A stretch of DNA of 64,000 bases from Hymenobacter wooponensis (GCF_004745865.1 NZ_SRKZ01000002.1:682001-746000), one strand, 5' to 3'. Shown: positions 40,549 through 47,900, counted from the stretch's first letter. The notes: generated by a model from the sequence alone, not told the origin. Numbers and translations are program-made.

Positions 40549-41190
40549 ATGAGTGAGCTTACCCAGGAAGATTTAGTGGCAGTGGCCCTTGACGTGCGCA
40601 AGGCCTACCGGCTCCTGTACCTGTTTCAGGCTCGGGTGATGGACACCGTAAAGTTTATAGCTGAGCAGCTCGGCCGCAACTACCATGGCGGTTGGTGCTG
40701 GTTCAGCAGTGTAACGCCCCGGGATGGACGGGGCAGCCTAGACAACTGGGCCTGGGACTGGCTGAATATGTACCATTACGAGTTTTTCCTGGGTGAAGAA
40801 CTTGTTGATGGTAACAGGATCAGGCTGGCAGTAATTCTGCAGAGCGACACAGGATTTTATGATCATTCAGGTGCTGAAAAAACGGATATTCGTTCATTCG
40901 CACCGGTTGAGGAATCCGAAACGCGGCTGCGCTTTTTGGTTGGCAAGAATACTTGGCACGGTGAATTCGGGAAAGACTTTCCTCCTACCGAAACCAGAAC
41001 GTCCGTAGGATACACACAGCTGAAAACTGCTGATAGCAGCGGCACGCTGATAACCAAAAGCTTTCCAATAACGTCGTTTCTGAATGAGGCTGGTACCCGT
41101 CAGGTGCTCGATGAATTTGTCGCTTACTGCCAGTCAAATGATGTTCCCGAGATTCGTCTGAGCCATTCACATCCGGCGGCCATTATCTAA
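40549..41190 (+). CDS. Hypothetical partner of the PD-(D/E)XK protein
   Basis: A 213-residue protein. The N-terminal helices (LVAVALDVRKAYRLLYLFQARVMDTVKFIAEQLG) lead to an aromatic-rich core (YHGGWCWFSSVTPRDG, NWAWDWLNMYHYEFFLGEE), then beta strands. No membrane helix and no recognised motif. As the second gene after a nuclease-like protein it may be a cognate regulator, inhibitor or sensor, which is only an inference from position. It is lower in GC than the phage-like genes. Confidence 0.6.
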   Translation: MSELTQEDLVAVALDVRKAYRLLYLFQARVMDTVKFIAEQLGRNYHGGWCWFSSVTPRDGRGSLDNWAWDWLNMYHYEFFLGEELVDGNRIRLAVILQSDTGFYDHSGAEKTDIRSFAPVEESETRLRFLVGKNTWHGEFGKDFPPTETRTSVGYTQLKTADSSGTLITKSFPITSFLNEAGTRQVLDEFVAYCQSNDVPEIRLSHSHPAAII

Positions 41191-41197
41191 GACAACA

Positions 41198-41617
41198 TCA
41201 GAACCGCTCGTTCAAGTGCTCTTCGCCGTTGATATAGTAACATACCAAGTGGCCGGCAAAGCGAAGCGAGCAAGCAAACTCAGCCCGCTCGTGCGCGTCC
41301 TGCAGCGACGCAGCCACCACCTCAAATGACTCCTCCAGGAAGGGCAGCGGCCGCATGGAATCAGGCAGGTGGGGTCCGTCTTCTCCGGTTATCCGGACCC
41401 GGTATACCAGCAAGCCATCAGGGAGCCGGGACAGAGTGTGCTCCTGAACAAGGCCACACCGGCGGCATCGTACCGCTACGACCACCCCGGCGACGGTGCG
41501 GGCCATTACCCGCCCACCTGTGTGCGGGGTGGTAGCCTGTTCCGCCTCGCAGAACAGCGTCAGCAGGTTTTTGGGCGAGTAGCCGGTGCCGGTAGAAATA
41601 ACTGCGTTACGGGCCAT
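41198..41617 (-). CDS. Hypothetical protein with a possible half zinc ribbon
   Basis: A 139-residue protein. A CxxC pair occurs in VVAVRCRRCGLVQEH, but only one further cysteine pair-like site is weakly seen, so it could be half a zinc ribbon. The C-terminal half (FEVVAASLQDAHERAEFACSLRFAGHLVCYYING) looks globular. It has its own promoter-like box (41646-41653). It converges with the unit at 40549, and the stops are 7 bases apart. The function is unknown. Confidence 0.55.
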   Translation of the reverse strand: MARNAVISTGTGYSPKNLLTLFCEAEQATTPHTGGRVMARTVAGVVVAVRCRRCGLVQEHTLSRLPDGLLVYRVRITGEDGPHLPDSMRPLPFLEESFEVVAASLQDAHERAEFACSLRFAGHLVCYYINGEEHLNERF

Positions 41618-41645
41618 GCTGACAGGGTATTGTCTTGATGAACAT

Positions 41646-41653
41646 CAAATATA
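41646..41653 (-). promoter_or_regulatory. Probable -7 box of the 41198-41617 gene
   Basis: Read on the minus strand, TATATTTG fits TAnnTTTG and lies about 29 bases before the start codon at 41617. Confidence 0.5.
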
Positions 41654-41674
41654 ACGGTTAACGGCCGCAGGACT

Positions 41675-42535
41675 TCAGGCACTGTTGCGCAGCCGCTGCT
41701 GCTCATTCTCAGCGCGTAGCTGCCGGACATATTTTCCGGTTTCGCCCAGGGGCGCATCGGGGCGGGCCTGCCAGTCGGGGCGGGGGTTGCGGAAGGCGGC
41801 GGCGTGCTGCTGTTGGCGGAACTCTTCGGGGTCGGGGGTAGGCAGGCCGCGGCGCCAGCGCTGCTTCTGCAGGCTGAGACGGGCGCGCAGCACGTCGTGG
41901 TTGGGGTGGTCGTCAGGGATGCGGTCGGCCAGCTGCTGCATGAGCTTCGGGGCTAGGTCACCGAGGGTGGCCACGGCCTGGGACTGTGCGGAGGCGCCCC
42001 GGGCTTTTTGGTCCAGGTGGCGGCTTTCGAGGAAGGCGGCTTTCTTGTCAAAATACTCATTGAGCAGGGCGAAGATTTTGCCTTGGTCGAGTTCCTGGAA
42101 GAAGTTGCGGCCACTGGTGCGGGCCTCCTTCAGGGCCAGGATGATGTCTTTGAGGCTGTCGTGGCTGTACTTGCGCATGACCGTTTCAGCCAACTCGATG
42201 AGGTCGGCCGCGTCGGGCTTGTGGGGCACGCGCACCGAATCGACGAAGGCCTTGAAGATGACGGCCAGCAGCTTCAGCAACTCTCCTTCGCCGATGCTGC
42301 GCTGCACCTGGAACAGCTTGCGGGCTTCGGCGGCCTGGGCGTAGTCGAGGCCGACGGACATGCGGGCCAGCAGCAGGCGGGGGCGCTCATCGGACACGGT
42401 GACCAGCTGCTCAAGCGTAGCGGCTGTCGAAATAGTCAGCAATTGCGCTTCGGGCCCCGGCCCCGTGGGCGGGGGTGCCGTAGCCGGCGACTGGCTGCGC
42501 GGGGGCGAGTACGAGGGCGTTGCGTTCGATGTCAT
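41675..42535 (-). CDS. Phage-like replication accessory protein, unknown
   Basis: A 286-residue largely helical protein: a Pro/Ser/Thr-rich N-terminal 35 residues, then TLEQLVTVSDERPRLLLARMSVGLDYAQAAEARKLFQVQRSIGEGELLKLLAVIFKAF and SHDSLKDIILALKEARTSG. Its start lies inside the 3' end of the replication-organizer-like gene (125-base overlap in another frame), the usual tight packing of phage replication genes. I do not recognise the family firmly; a helicase-loader or replication accessory role is inferred from position. Confidence 0.6.
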   Translation of the reverse strand: MTSNATPSYSPPRSQSPATAPPPTGPGPEAQLLTISTAATLEQLVTVSDERPRLLLARMSVGLDYAQAAEARKLFQVQRSIGEGELLKLLAVIFKAFVDSVRVPHKPDAADLIELAETVMRKYSHDSLKDIILALKEARTSGRNFFQELDQGKIFALLNEYFDKKAAFLESRHLDQKARGASAQSQAVATLGDLAPKLMQQLADRIPDDHPNHDVLRARLSLQKQRWRRGLPTPDPEEFRQQQHAAAFRNPRPDWQARPDAPLGETGKYVRQLRAENEQQRLRNSA

Positions 42536-43334
42536 TGAGCATGAAATTTTTGGCGGTGGCTTTCCAGTCGCGGCGGCGGGGCGGCTCCCCGTCCTTGCGC
42601 CAGTTGGCTACTTTCTGGTGGTAGAAGCGCAGGTTGGCCAGCTCGAAGTCGGTGCCGGCAAAGGCGGCTATGAAGGCCTCGGGGTCGGCCAGTTCGGATT
42701 CGGCAAACAGGACCTCAGGCCGCCCTCCTCCCCTGCCGGGGGCTTTTCTTTTTGGCGCAACTTTTTCTTTCGGGGCCTCGCCTGCACAGTCCTCCGCGGC
42801 CAGCTGCTCCGCTGAAAGCGAATCATCCAGCACGGCGTAGCCTTTCTGATTTTTCGCGCCCGCCGCAGATGCGTTTGAAAAGTCTGTGGGGTTTTCTTCG
42901 TCTGTTACCGTTACCGGTGTTTTCAGAATAGGAGGCACGGCTTGGCCGGTGGTCGGGCCACGGCTTGCGCCACGGCCTAACCCACGGCTTGAGCCGGTTG
43001 TGGTTGGAGCACTTTCGGGCGTAGCGGTGGGCAGGGCAGCTTCCGGTCCCAGCTCGTGCATGAGGGCTTGGCTGGGGTGGTGCTGGCTCTGGCTGGGCTG
43101 GTAGGTGATGAGGCCCCAGGCGGTGAGGTCGCGCAGGCAGGCGCGGTAGGTGCCGGCGCTGCCGATGTGAGCAGCCCGCATCAGCTCGTCGCGGAACAGC
43201 AGCACCGAGGGCGGGAAGTGAGCGGCGTTCCAGAGCTGGAACAGGGCCACGTACAGGCTGACGTGGTGCGGGGTGGCCGTGGGCTCGGCGGCCAGGAAGG
43301 CGAAGGCGGCGCGGGTATGGGTAATATAGTTCAT
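42411..43334 (-). CDS. Replication organizer-like protein with N-terminal winged helix
   Basis: A 307-residue protein. The N-terminal 95 residues read as a winged-helix DNA-binding domain (VSLYVALFQLWNAAHFPPSVLLFRDELMRAAHIGSAGTYRACLRDLTAWGLI). A long low-complexity linker follows, and the C-terminus has FELANLRFYHQKVANWRKDGEPPRRRDWKATAKNFMLND, which resembles the end of phage replisome-organizer or DnaT-like proteins. This layout suggests the element can replicate autonomously. It is divergent from the XRE regulator at 43438. The ATG at 43334 is chosen, as the extra 26 residues from 43412 do not fit. Confidence 0.7.
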   Translation of the reverse strand: MNYITHTRAAFAFLAAEPTATPHHVSLYVALFQLWNAAHFPPSVLLFRDELMRAAHIGSAGTYRACLRDLTAWGLITYQPSQSQHHPSQALMHELGPEAALPTATPESAPTTTGSSRGLGRGASRGPTTGQAVPPILKTPVTVTDEENPTDFSNASAAGAKNQKGYAVLDDSLSAEQLAAEDCAGEAPKEKVAPKRKAPGRGGGRPEVLFAESELADPEAFIAAFAGTDFELANLRFYHQKVANWRKDGEPPRRRDWKATAKNFMLNDIERNALVLAPAQPVAGYGTPAHGAGARSAIADYFDSRYA

Positions 43335-43437
43335 ACAAACCGTAGCGGGTGGTAGCAGAGGGTAGTGAGCAGATGCGTACTTTGCATAGAAATACAAGCC
43401 GGTGACCAGCACGGTCCGGCCACAGCACTACCCCACT

Positions 43438-44232
43438 ATGAGTCAGGAAACGCAGGTTGGCGACCGTATAAAGGCCTTTCTGGAAGCGCACGGGCTGAAT
43501 GCCTACCAGGCTTCACAGAAGCTGGGCCACGAAAAGCCTTCAAAAGTTTACAAGCTGGTGAACAACGACGCCAAGCCGGGCTACGACACCATCGTGGAGC
43601 TGCTGACGGCGTGGCCGGACCTGTCGCCGGAGTGGCTGATCCTGGGCACCGGGCCCATGCTGCGCGGCGGGGCTGCGCCGGCCAACGACCTGCCCCTGTT
43701 CGCCGCCAAGGCACCGGTGCTGCCGGAGCGGGGCATCAGCGGGGGCCGGGTGGTGGCCGTAACGGTAGACCACACCGGGCACGAGAACATCCTGATGGTG
43801 CCCCTGCGCGACCAGGCCGCTTACGCCAAGCGCCACGACGACCCGGCTTTTCTGGACAAGCTCAGCACCTTCCGGCTGCCGCTGTTTGCCTCGGGCACCT
43901 TCCGCGCCTTCGAGGTGGACGGCGACGAGCTGCACCCCGGCATCCGGCGGCACGACGTGGCCGTGTGCTCTTTCGTGGAGCGGTGGGACCTGCTGGCGCC
44001 GGGCTCAGCCTGTGTGGTGGTGGTGCCCGGCAGCGTGCTGGTCCGGCGGCTGCCCTCGCCCATCACGGAGCGCCGGCAGGTGGTGGAGCTGCTGGCCGAC
44101 AATGCGCGGATAGCGCCCATGCACGTACCGGCGGCCGACATCATCGAGCTGTGGCAGGTGCGCGGCTACCTGACCACGCGGGTACCGGCCCCGCCGGTCA
44201 GGTCGGGCGGGCAGCCCGCCGACGGCGAGTAG
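43438..44232 (+). CDS. XRE regulator with a degenerate S24-like domain
   Basis: A 264-residue phage-type regulator. An XRE helix-turn-helix is at residues 5-65 (GDRIKAFLEAHGLNAYQASQKLGHEKPSKVYKLVN). A LexA/CI-like C-terminal domain (about 145-235) reads FRAFEVDGDELHPGIRRHDVAVCSFVE. The self-cleavage Ser expected after GD is Glu164, and the usual downstream Lys is also not seen (VLVRRLPSP). It therefore probably cannot self-cleave in response to RecA, unlike the second regulator at 45285. It diverges from the replication gene at 43334, so it may control replication. The ATG at 43438 is used. Confidence 0.83.
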   Translation: MSQETQVGDRIKAFLEAHGLNAYQASQKLGHEKPSKVYKLVNNDAKPGYDTIVELLTAWPDLSPEWLILGTGPMLRGGAAPANDLPLFAAKAPVLPERGISGGRVVAVTVDHTGHENILMVPLRDQAAYAKRHDDPAFLDKLSTFRLPLFASGTFRAFEVDGDELHPGIRRHDVAVCSFVERWDLLAPGSACVVVVPGSVLVRRLPSPITERRQVVELLADNARIAPMHVPAADIIELWQVRGYLTTRVPAPPVRSGGQPADGE

Positions 44233-44584
44233 CGGCGGCCGGCTCAATCAGCGCGGCGTCGGTGCGGTTGCGGCGCTGCCAGTCGTGCAGCTGGGACAGC
44301 AGCACCCGGTCGCCGCGGCTGCTCTCGCCGGGCACGTAGTGCAGGCGGCGCGGGTGGTTGTCGGGCAGGCGCATATAGTCGCGCACGGTTTCGGGGTGCA
44401 GACCCAGCAACTCGGCCGCGCGGGGCACGGCGCAGGCCGGGTCGGGCGCCGGGGTGTTTTCCATCTGGCGGCGGGCCTCGGCGGCGCAGGCCTTCTCCAG
44501 GGACTCGCGCACCCAGGGGTGGTCGTCAGGCATCCGCACGATGATGTGCAGGCCGTCGGCGGTGGTCGTGGTCAGCTCGGTCAT
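44198..44584 (-). CDS. Small DNA-binding protein (helix-turn-helix)
   Basis: A 128-residue protein. The C-terminal half (ACAVPRAAELLGLHPETVRDYMRLPDNHPRRLHYVPGESSRGDRVLLSQLHDWQRR) is a MerR/excisionase-like helix-turn-helix. The N-terminus is a short beta segment with DDHPWVRESLEKACAAEARRQ. It overlaps the 3' end of the XRE gene by 35 bases on the opposite strand and the upstream gene by 4 (ATGA). It is likely an excisionase-type or accessory transcription factor. Confidence 0.65.
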   Translation of the reverse strand: MTELTTTTADGLHIIVRMPDDHPWVRESLEKACAAEARRQMENTPAPDPACAVPRAAELLGLHPETVRDYMRLPDNHPRRLHYVPGESSRGDRVLLSQLHDWQRRNRTDAALIEPAAATRRRRAARPT

Positions 44585-44967
44585 GGCCGGAGTTGGGTAG
44601 CTCGTTCAGGGAAGAAATAGCCGCCGTTGTGCGGTACGGGAGTAATACCGGTGGCCTGCCGGTGACGGATAATGATGTGCAGCTGCCCGAGCACCTGCGC
44701 GGCCGTATCGGTATCGAACTGCGTGCGCCACAGCTCCAGCCATACCGCCTCGCGGTGCGTGAGGTAGGGGCTGTCGAGGCACTGGCACAGTTCCTGGCGC
44801 TGCGCCAGGGTCGGGAACGGGTAGTTGCCGAAGTAATCGGGCTTGGGGCAGGACCGCACGGCGGTTTCGAGGGCGGCGGTGGCGGCGCAGGGCTCTTCGA
44901 GCAGGTAGGGAGCTGGCGGCAGCGGGCGGCGGGGGTATTCCTTGTCGGCGGTGAAGTACAGAAGCAT
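44581..44967 (-). CDS. Hypothetical protein
   Basis: A 128-residue protein in the leftward early operon. The middle, PTLAQRQELCQCLDSPYLTHREAVWLELWRTQFDTDTAAQVLGQLHIIIRHRQ, is helical. There is no signal peptide, membrane helix or recognised motif. ATGA overlap with the downstream helix-turn-helix gene and 9 bases after the Cro-like gene suggest a single transcript. Confidence 0.55.
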   Translation of the reverse strand: MLLYFTADKEYPRRPLPPAPYLLEEPCAATAALETAVRSCPKPDYFGNYPFPTLAQRQELCQCLDSPYLTHREAVWLELWRTQFDTDTAAQVLGQLHIIIRHRQATGITPVPHNGGYFFPERATQLRP

Positions 44968-44976
44968 GGCGGCGGG

Positions 44977-45201
44977 TTATTTGGAAAGCTGGGACAAATC
45001 CTGCTGCACGGCTTGGCTGCCGGCCTCCTTTATAAGGCGAACTGCCTCGGCCACGGCCGGGTGCGAAGGCCGACCCTTCCGCAGGGCTTTGGTAACGGCC
45101 GCCCGGGAAATGTCGAGCCGGTGGGCGATGTACGTGATGGAGCCGTGGGGTAAAAGCTCCCGCAGGTCGGGCACTGATTTTTTTAGTTCAGATGGTTGCA
45201 T
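44977..45201 (-). CDS. Cro-like regulator
   Basis: A 74-residue DNA-binding protein: LPHGSITYIAHRLDISRAAVTKALRKGRPSHPAVAEAVRLIKEAG, a helix-turn-helix in which DISRAAVTKALRKG is the recognition part. It is divergent from the S24-containing repressor gene (45285), with paired inverted-repeat operators between them. The position and size match the cro gene of a lysogeny switch. It starts the leftward operon 45201 to 44198. Confidence 0.78.
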   Translation of the reverse strand: MQPSELKKSVPDLRELLPHGSITYIAHRLDISRAAVTKALRKGRPSHPAVAEAVRLIKEAGSQAVQQDLSQLSK

Positions 45202-45211
45202 TTGGTTTCAA

Positions 45212-45273
45212 TTTGTTACATTTGTCTATGTTGTTACAAATTCACCACTAAAGGAGTGACCAAATGTAACAAA
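45212..45273. promoter_or_regulatory. Operators of the divergent repressor switch
   Basis: TTTGTTACATTTG (45212-45224) and its exact reverse complement CAAATGTAACAAA (45261-45273) flank a third related half site, TTGTTACAAA (45231-45240). They fill the 83 bases between the Cro-like and CI-like start codons. Confidence 0.8.
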
Positions 45274-45284
45274 AACTAAACTAT

Positions 45285-46034
45285 ATGACACAATCTGCTA
45301 CCATCAAAAAATCTCTGGCCCAAGAGGTGGCGGAAGAAAACCTTCGCACCAGTGCAGGGGAGCGTCTGCGGATAGTACGTCAGGTGCGGGGCCTGACTCA
45401 GCAGCAGATGGCTGACCTGCTGGGCGTGAAGCGCCCGACGGTTACGCAGCTGGAAGCCGGTCGGCACCAGCCTAGTCAGGACGTGCTGGAAACCATTGTG
45501 CGCAAGCTGGAAATCAGCCGCAACTGGCTGTGGTTCGGCATCGGGCCAATGGAGGAAGCTACGCCGGGCCTCAACGGCAATGCCCGCCTGGCCCACCCGC
45601 TGGATGAGGAGGACTACGAGGACTGGATACACATTACGGTACCCGCCCGGGCTGGCTTTGGGGACCTGTGCGACCTAGACACGACGCAGTTTGACACCAT
45701 CCGCATCTACAGCCCCAGTCCGGAACTGCGCGGCCGCAAAACGTGGGTCATTGATGTGGACGGGGACTCAATGGAACCACAGCTGCGCTCGGGTATGCAG
45801 GTAGCCGCGGTACTGCTGCCGCTGGAGGACTGCAAGTATGCGGTGAGCGGGGTGTACGCCGTGGTGTTCGGCAGCCAGTTTGCCATCAAGCGTATCAAGG
45901 ATAACGACCTGCTGACGAAGGGCTACCTGGTGCTGCACTCCGATAATGAAAACGCCGGCAGCCTGACGGTGGCAGCCGAGGATATCCGGTATATGTGGCG
46001 GGTACTGGAAATAGTGCGGGGGAAGGTGCTGTAA
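45285..46034 (+). CDS. CI/LexA-like repressor with an intact S24 peptidase
   Basis: A 249-residue phage-type repressor. The helix-turn-helix is at residues 24-78 (AGERLRIVRQVRGLTQQQMADLLGVKRPTVTQLEAGR). The S24 self-cleavage domain keeps Ser162 in VDGDSMEPQL and Lys202 in FAIKRIKDND; an Ala-Gly at about 123-124 (ARAGFG) is a plausible cleavage site. It should therefore be inactivated by RecA filaments on DNA damage, opening the element's early genes. It overlooks the operator set at 45212-45273 and is divergent from the Cro-like gene. Confidence 0.9.
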   Translation: MTQSATIKKSLAQEVAEENLRTSAGERLRIVRQVRGLTQQQMADLLGVKRPTVTQLEAGRHQPSQDVLETIVRKLEISRNWLWFGIGPMEEATPGLNGNARLAHPLDEEDYEDWIHITVPARAGFGDLCDLDTTQFDTIRIYSPSPELRGRKTWVIDVDGDSMEPQLRSGMQVAAVLLPLEDCKYAVSGVYAVVFGSQFAIKRIKDNDLLTKGYLVLHSDNENAGSLTVAAEDIRYMWRVLEIVRGKVL

Positions 46035-46065
46035 TAGCTGAACCGCCTATCTGTTACTACTACTT

Positions 46066-46824
46066 ATGGCCCATTCCGACCGTCACCGGGCGGCTGTTGA
46101 TACCCGTTACGACGAAGCACTACGGAGCACCGCCGACCAGTTGCACTGGTTGCCTTGGGTGGGCACCGGTTACACATATCTGCCACGTTGCCAACGGCTG
46201 TTGATAGTAGGGGAAAGTCATTACCACTGGACACATCATTCTGAAACACCGGTACAGGTCAAATCCTATCTGGACAATCCTGAGTTCACCCGGTACTTCG
46301 TTTTCGACCACGGCTTTAAAACTCCCCCCAAGCCTACCAAATTCACTACGGCACTTACCAGAGCACTCTACGGCAGGCAGCACTCCCGGGAGCAGAAACA
46401 GCGTTTGTGGTCGTCGGTGGCCTACTTCAACCGGGTGCAGCGACCTATGGCAAGCGCACGGGCCCGCCCCACCCAGAAGGATTATCAGGCTGCATGGGAT
46501 ACATTTTTCGCCGTAATAAGCTTATTGCAGCCGGGACACTGCCTGTTTGCAGGCGTTGAAATCTGCGGTTACACGGAGGAAATGCAGGCCGCAGCACGCC
46601 GACACGGCTATACAATAGACGGACCGGAACGGCGGCCGGCAATCGGCAAGACGACGCCCCGGCTGGCCACCGTGACCAATGCGGCCGGGGAGGCAACCCG
46701 GCTACTCTTTATCAGGCATCCCAGCAGCTTCTTTTCGTGGCAGAAGTGGGGCCGTTTTGTGGATGAGCATTTACCCGGCTACCGTCAGTGGCTGCTCAGC
46801 GTAGGTGGTGAAGTACCGGCTTGA
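46066..46824 (+). CDS. Uracil-DNA-glycosylase-superfamily-like protein, unconfirmed
   Basis: A 252-residue protein. LPRCQRLLIVGESHYHW looks like the superfamily's first motif (GExP/GESxY region after a strand). VAYFNRVQRP is near the Asn-containing motif, and LLFIRHPSSFFSW near residue 225 has the HPS motif found in glycosylases of this fold. The catalytic Asp/Asn and exact fold cannot be settled by eye. It lies after the repressor, 31 bases downstream. It could be a damage-related or DNA-base-processing gene of the element. Confidence 0.45.
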   Translation: MAHSDRHRAAVDTRYDEALRSTADQLHWLPWVGTGYTYLPRCQRLLIVGESHYHWTHHSETPVQVKSYLDNPEFTRYFVFDHGFKTPPKPTKFTTALTRALYGRQHSREQKQRLWSSVAYFNRVQRPMASARARPTQKDYQAAWDTFFAVISLLQPGHCLFAGVEICGYTEEMQAAARRHGYTIDGPERRPAIGKTTPRLATVTNAAGEATRLLFIRHPSSFFSWQKWGRFVDEHLPGYRQWLLSVGGEVPA

Positions 46825-46869
46825 TGTGCCTGCAACAGGTTTTCTCGCTTAGCCTGCGCATCTTGTTAT

Positions 46870-47553
46870 ATGCGCTACACTGAACGCCCCAAGCCGCCTA
46901 TCGGCACGAAAGACATGCTGTACAGCCTCCTGCAGGTACGCCCGGCCATGGAGAAGCTGTACGGCCAGAAGAAAGAATACGCGCCGCTGATAGCCGCTTT
47001 GATGGACCTGCCGTCGGACGCGAAACTGCCCACGGCCAAGTCACTTCAGCAGCAGTTGGGTATCAGTGCGGCCGTGTTCCGGCGGTGGGCGGAAAACTGG
47101 CACGATGACTTTCTGGGGTTGATTCAGGAAGATGCTGACGTGCTGCAGTTCCGGCAGGTCGAGTACCTGTTTTGCGTGCCGGGGCCGCGAGACTACATTA
47201 CCTTCTTATGCCGGCTGGCAGTACCGCCGCAAGTAGGCGAGGGAGTAGAACTAGGCTTTATATCTGGCGTCACCGGCTCTGCCATCTACCACGTCGATAG
47301 TATCGCGCACGAGTACCTGCACGACAAAATACAGGTGGTGGTTCGCCTGCGGGAAGGCTACTACGACCCCTACGTGCACCACCTGCGCCACCGGGCCCGC
47401 TTCGAGAAAACGCTGACCTGGGAGGAGGAAAGCCAGCTTTCCGGCTACTCGGCAGAGAAACGGCTGTATGAAATCTATAGCCGGCCTGCCACAGCCACAC
47501 CGGCTTACCAGCCACCGGTGACTGTTGGACGGCGCCGACGCTTCGGGGACTGA
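46870..47553 (+). CDS. Hypothetical protein with an N-terminal HTH-like segment
   Basis: A 227-residue protein. LPTAKSLQQQLGISAAVFRRWAENWHDDFLGLI looks like a helix-turn-helix. The rest (about 90-190) is beta-rich (FLCRLAVPPQVGEGVELGFISGVTGSAIYHVDSI, QVVVRLREGYYDP). It is the last gene before the right attachment site, with a strong terminator downstream. The function is unknown. Confidence 0.6.
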   Translation: MRYTERPKPPIGTKDMLYSLLQVRPAMEKLYGQKKEYAPLIAALMDLPSDAKLPTAKSLQQQLGISAAVFRRWAENWHDDFLGLIQEDADVLQFRQVEYLFCVPGPRDYITFLCRLAVPPQVGEGVELGFISGVTGSAIYHVDSIAHEYLHDKIQVVVRLREGYYDPYVHHLRHRARFEKTLTWEEESQLSGYSAEKRLYEIYSRPATATPAYQPPVTVGRRRRFGD

Positions 47554-47666
47554 GCCGCCGGCAGTTTCATCCGGCCATAGGCCGGGTTCGTTGGCCGGTA
47601 CTGTTCTTTGCTATTCGAACTTCAGAGCAAATGAAGGGATACCAATAGCGGAGTCCATGGAACCAA

Positions 47667-47698
47667 GAAGCGCCACTTTTCTCAAAAAGTGGCGCTTC
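47667..47698 (+). terminator. Terminator near the right end of the element
   Basis: A perfect 14-bp stem, GAAGCGCCACTTTT (47667-47680) / AAAAGTGGCGCTTC (47685-47698), with a 4-base loop. It follows the last element gene. Confidence 0.82.
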
Positions 47699-47768
47699 AT
47701 AGTGGACCTATCAGCCAGCATAATGGTCATGTACCAAGTGCCGCTGAGCATAAGTACGCTGTACAGCC

Positions 47769-47792
47769 TAAACCGGGACACAAATCAGGACC
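47769..47792 (+). repeat. Probable integrase arm-type site, right end
   Basis: TAAACCGGGACACAAATCAG (47769-47788, continuing GACC) is nearly the same as the left arm site at 9911-9933 and lies in the same orientation, 72 bases before attR. Confidence 0.65.
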
Positions 47793-47840
47793 CAAAACCT
47801 AATAATACCCTGAATTAAATACCTTGGCCGGTTATACGCA

Positions 47841-47861
47841 CCCAGGAGGGAGCGCACAAGC
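47841..47861 (+). repeat. attR: right copy of the 21-bp attachment repeat
   Basis: An exact second copy of 9780-9800. Only the tRNA's last bases remain here, so no second tRNA is formed. Confidence 0.93.
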
Positions 47862-47900
47862 CCGGTAAACGACTTCAGCAGTCATTTACCGGGCTTTTTC
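47859..47900 (+). terminator. Probable original terminator of tRNA-Asn
   Basis: An 11-bp stem, AGCCCGGTAAA (47859-47869) / TTTACCGGGCT (47885-47895), then TTTTTC. In the unintegrated chromosome it would directly follow the tRNA gene. Confidence 0.75.

Larger units (their letters stand above)
9780..47861 (+). mobile_element. 38-kb integrated element at tRNA-Asn (defence-carrying island)
   Basis: The element is bounded by exact 21-bp repeats, with a tyrosine recombinase gene 155 bases inside the left end. It carries phage-style repressors, a replication organizer-like gene, a lysis-like pair and several nuclease/helicase modules. The backbone word GTGGCCTA/TAGGCCAC, found about 16 times in the 26 kb outside, occurs once inside, an independent sign of foreign origin. 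No capsid, portal, terminase, relaxase, coupling protein or VirB4-like gene is visible. It is therefore best described as a satellite-like or mobilizable genomic island rather than a prophage or ICE. Confidence 0.92.

Noticed and set aside
43365..44339. 324-residue plus-strand frame over the XRE regulator gene
   Set aside because: The alternative frame from 43438 gives a clear helix-turn-helix and LexA-like domain; this one is an Arg/Gly-rich shadow.
47525..47818. 97-residue frame between the last element gene and attR
   Set aside because: It starts inside the 46870-47553 gene, runs through a strong terminator hairpin and the integrase arm-type repeat, and has no motif.
9780..47861. Complete prophage or complete ICE
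   Set aside because: No capsid, portal, terminase, tail, relaxase, coupling protein or type IV secretion gene could be found among the frames; phage-like genes are limited to regulation, replication and lysis.
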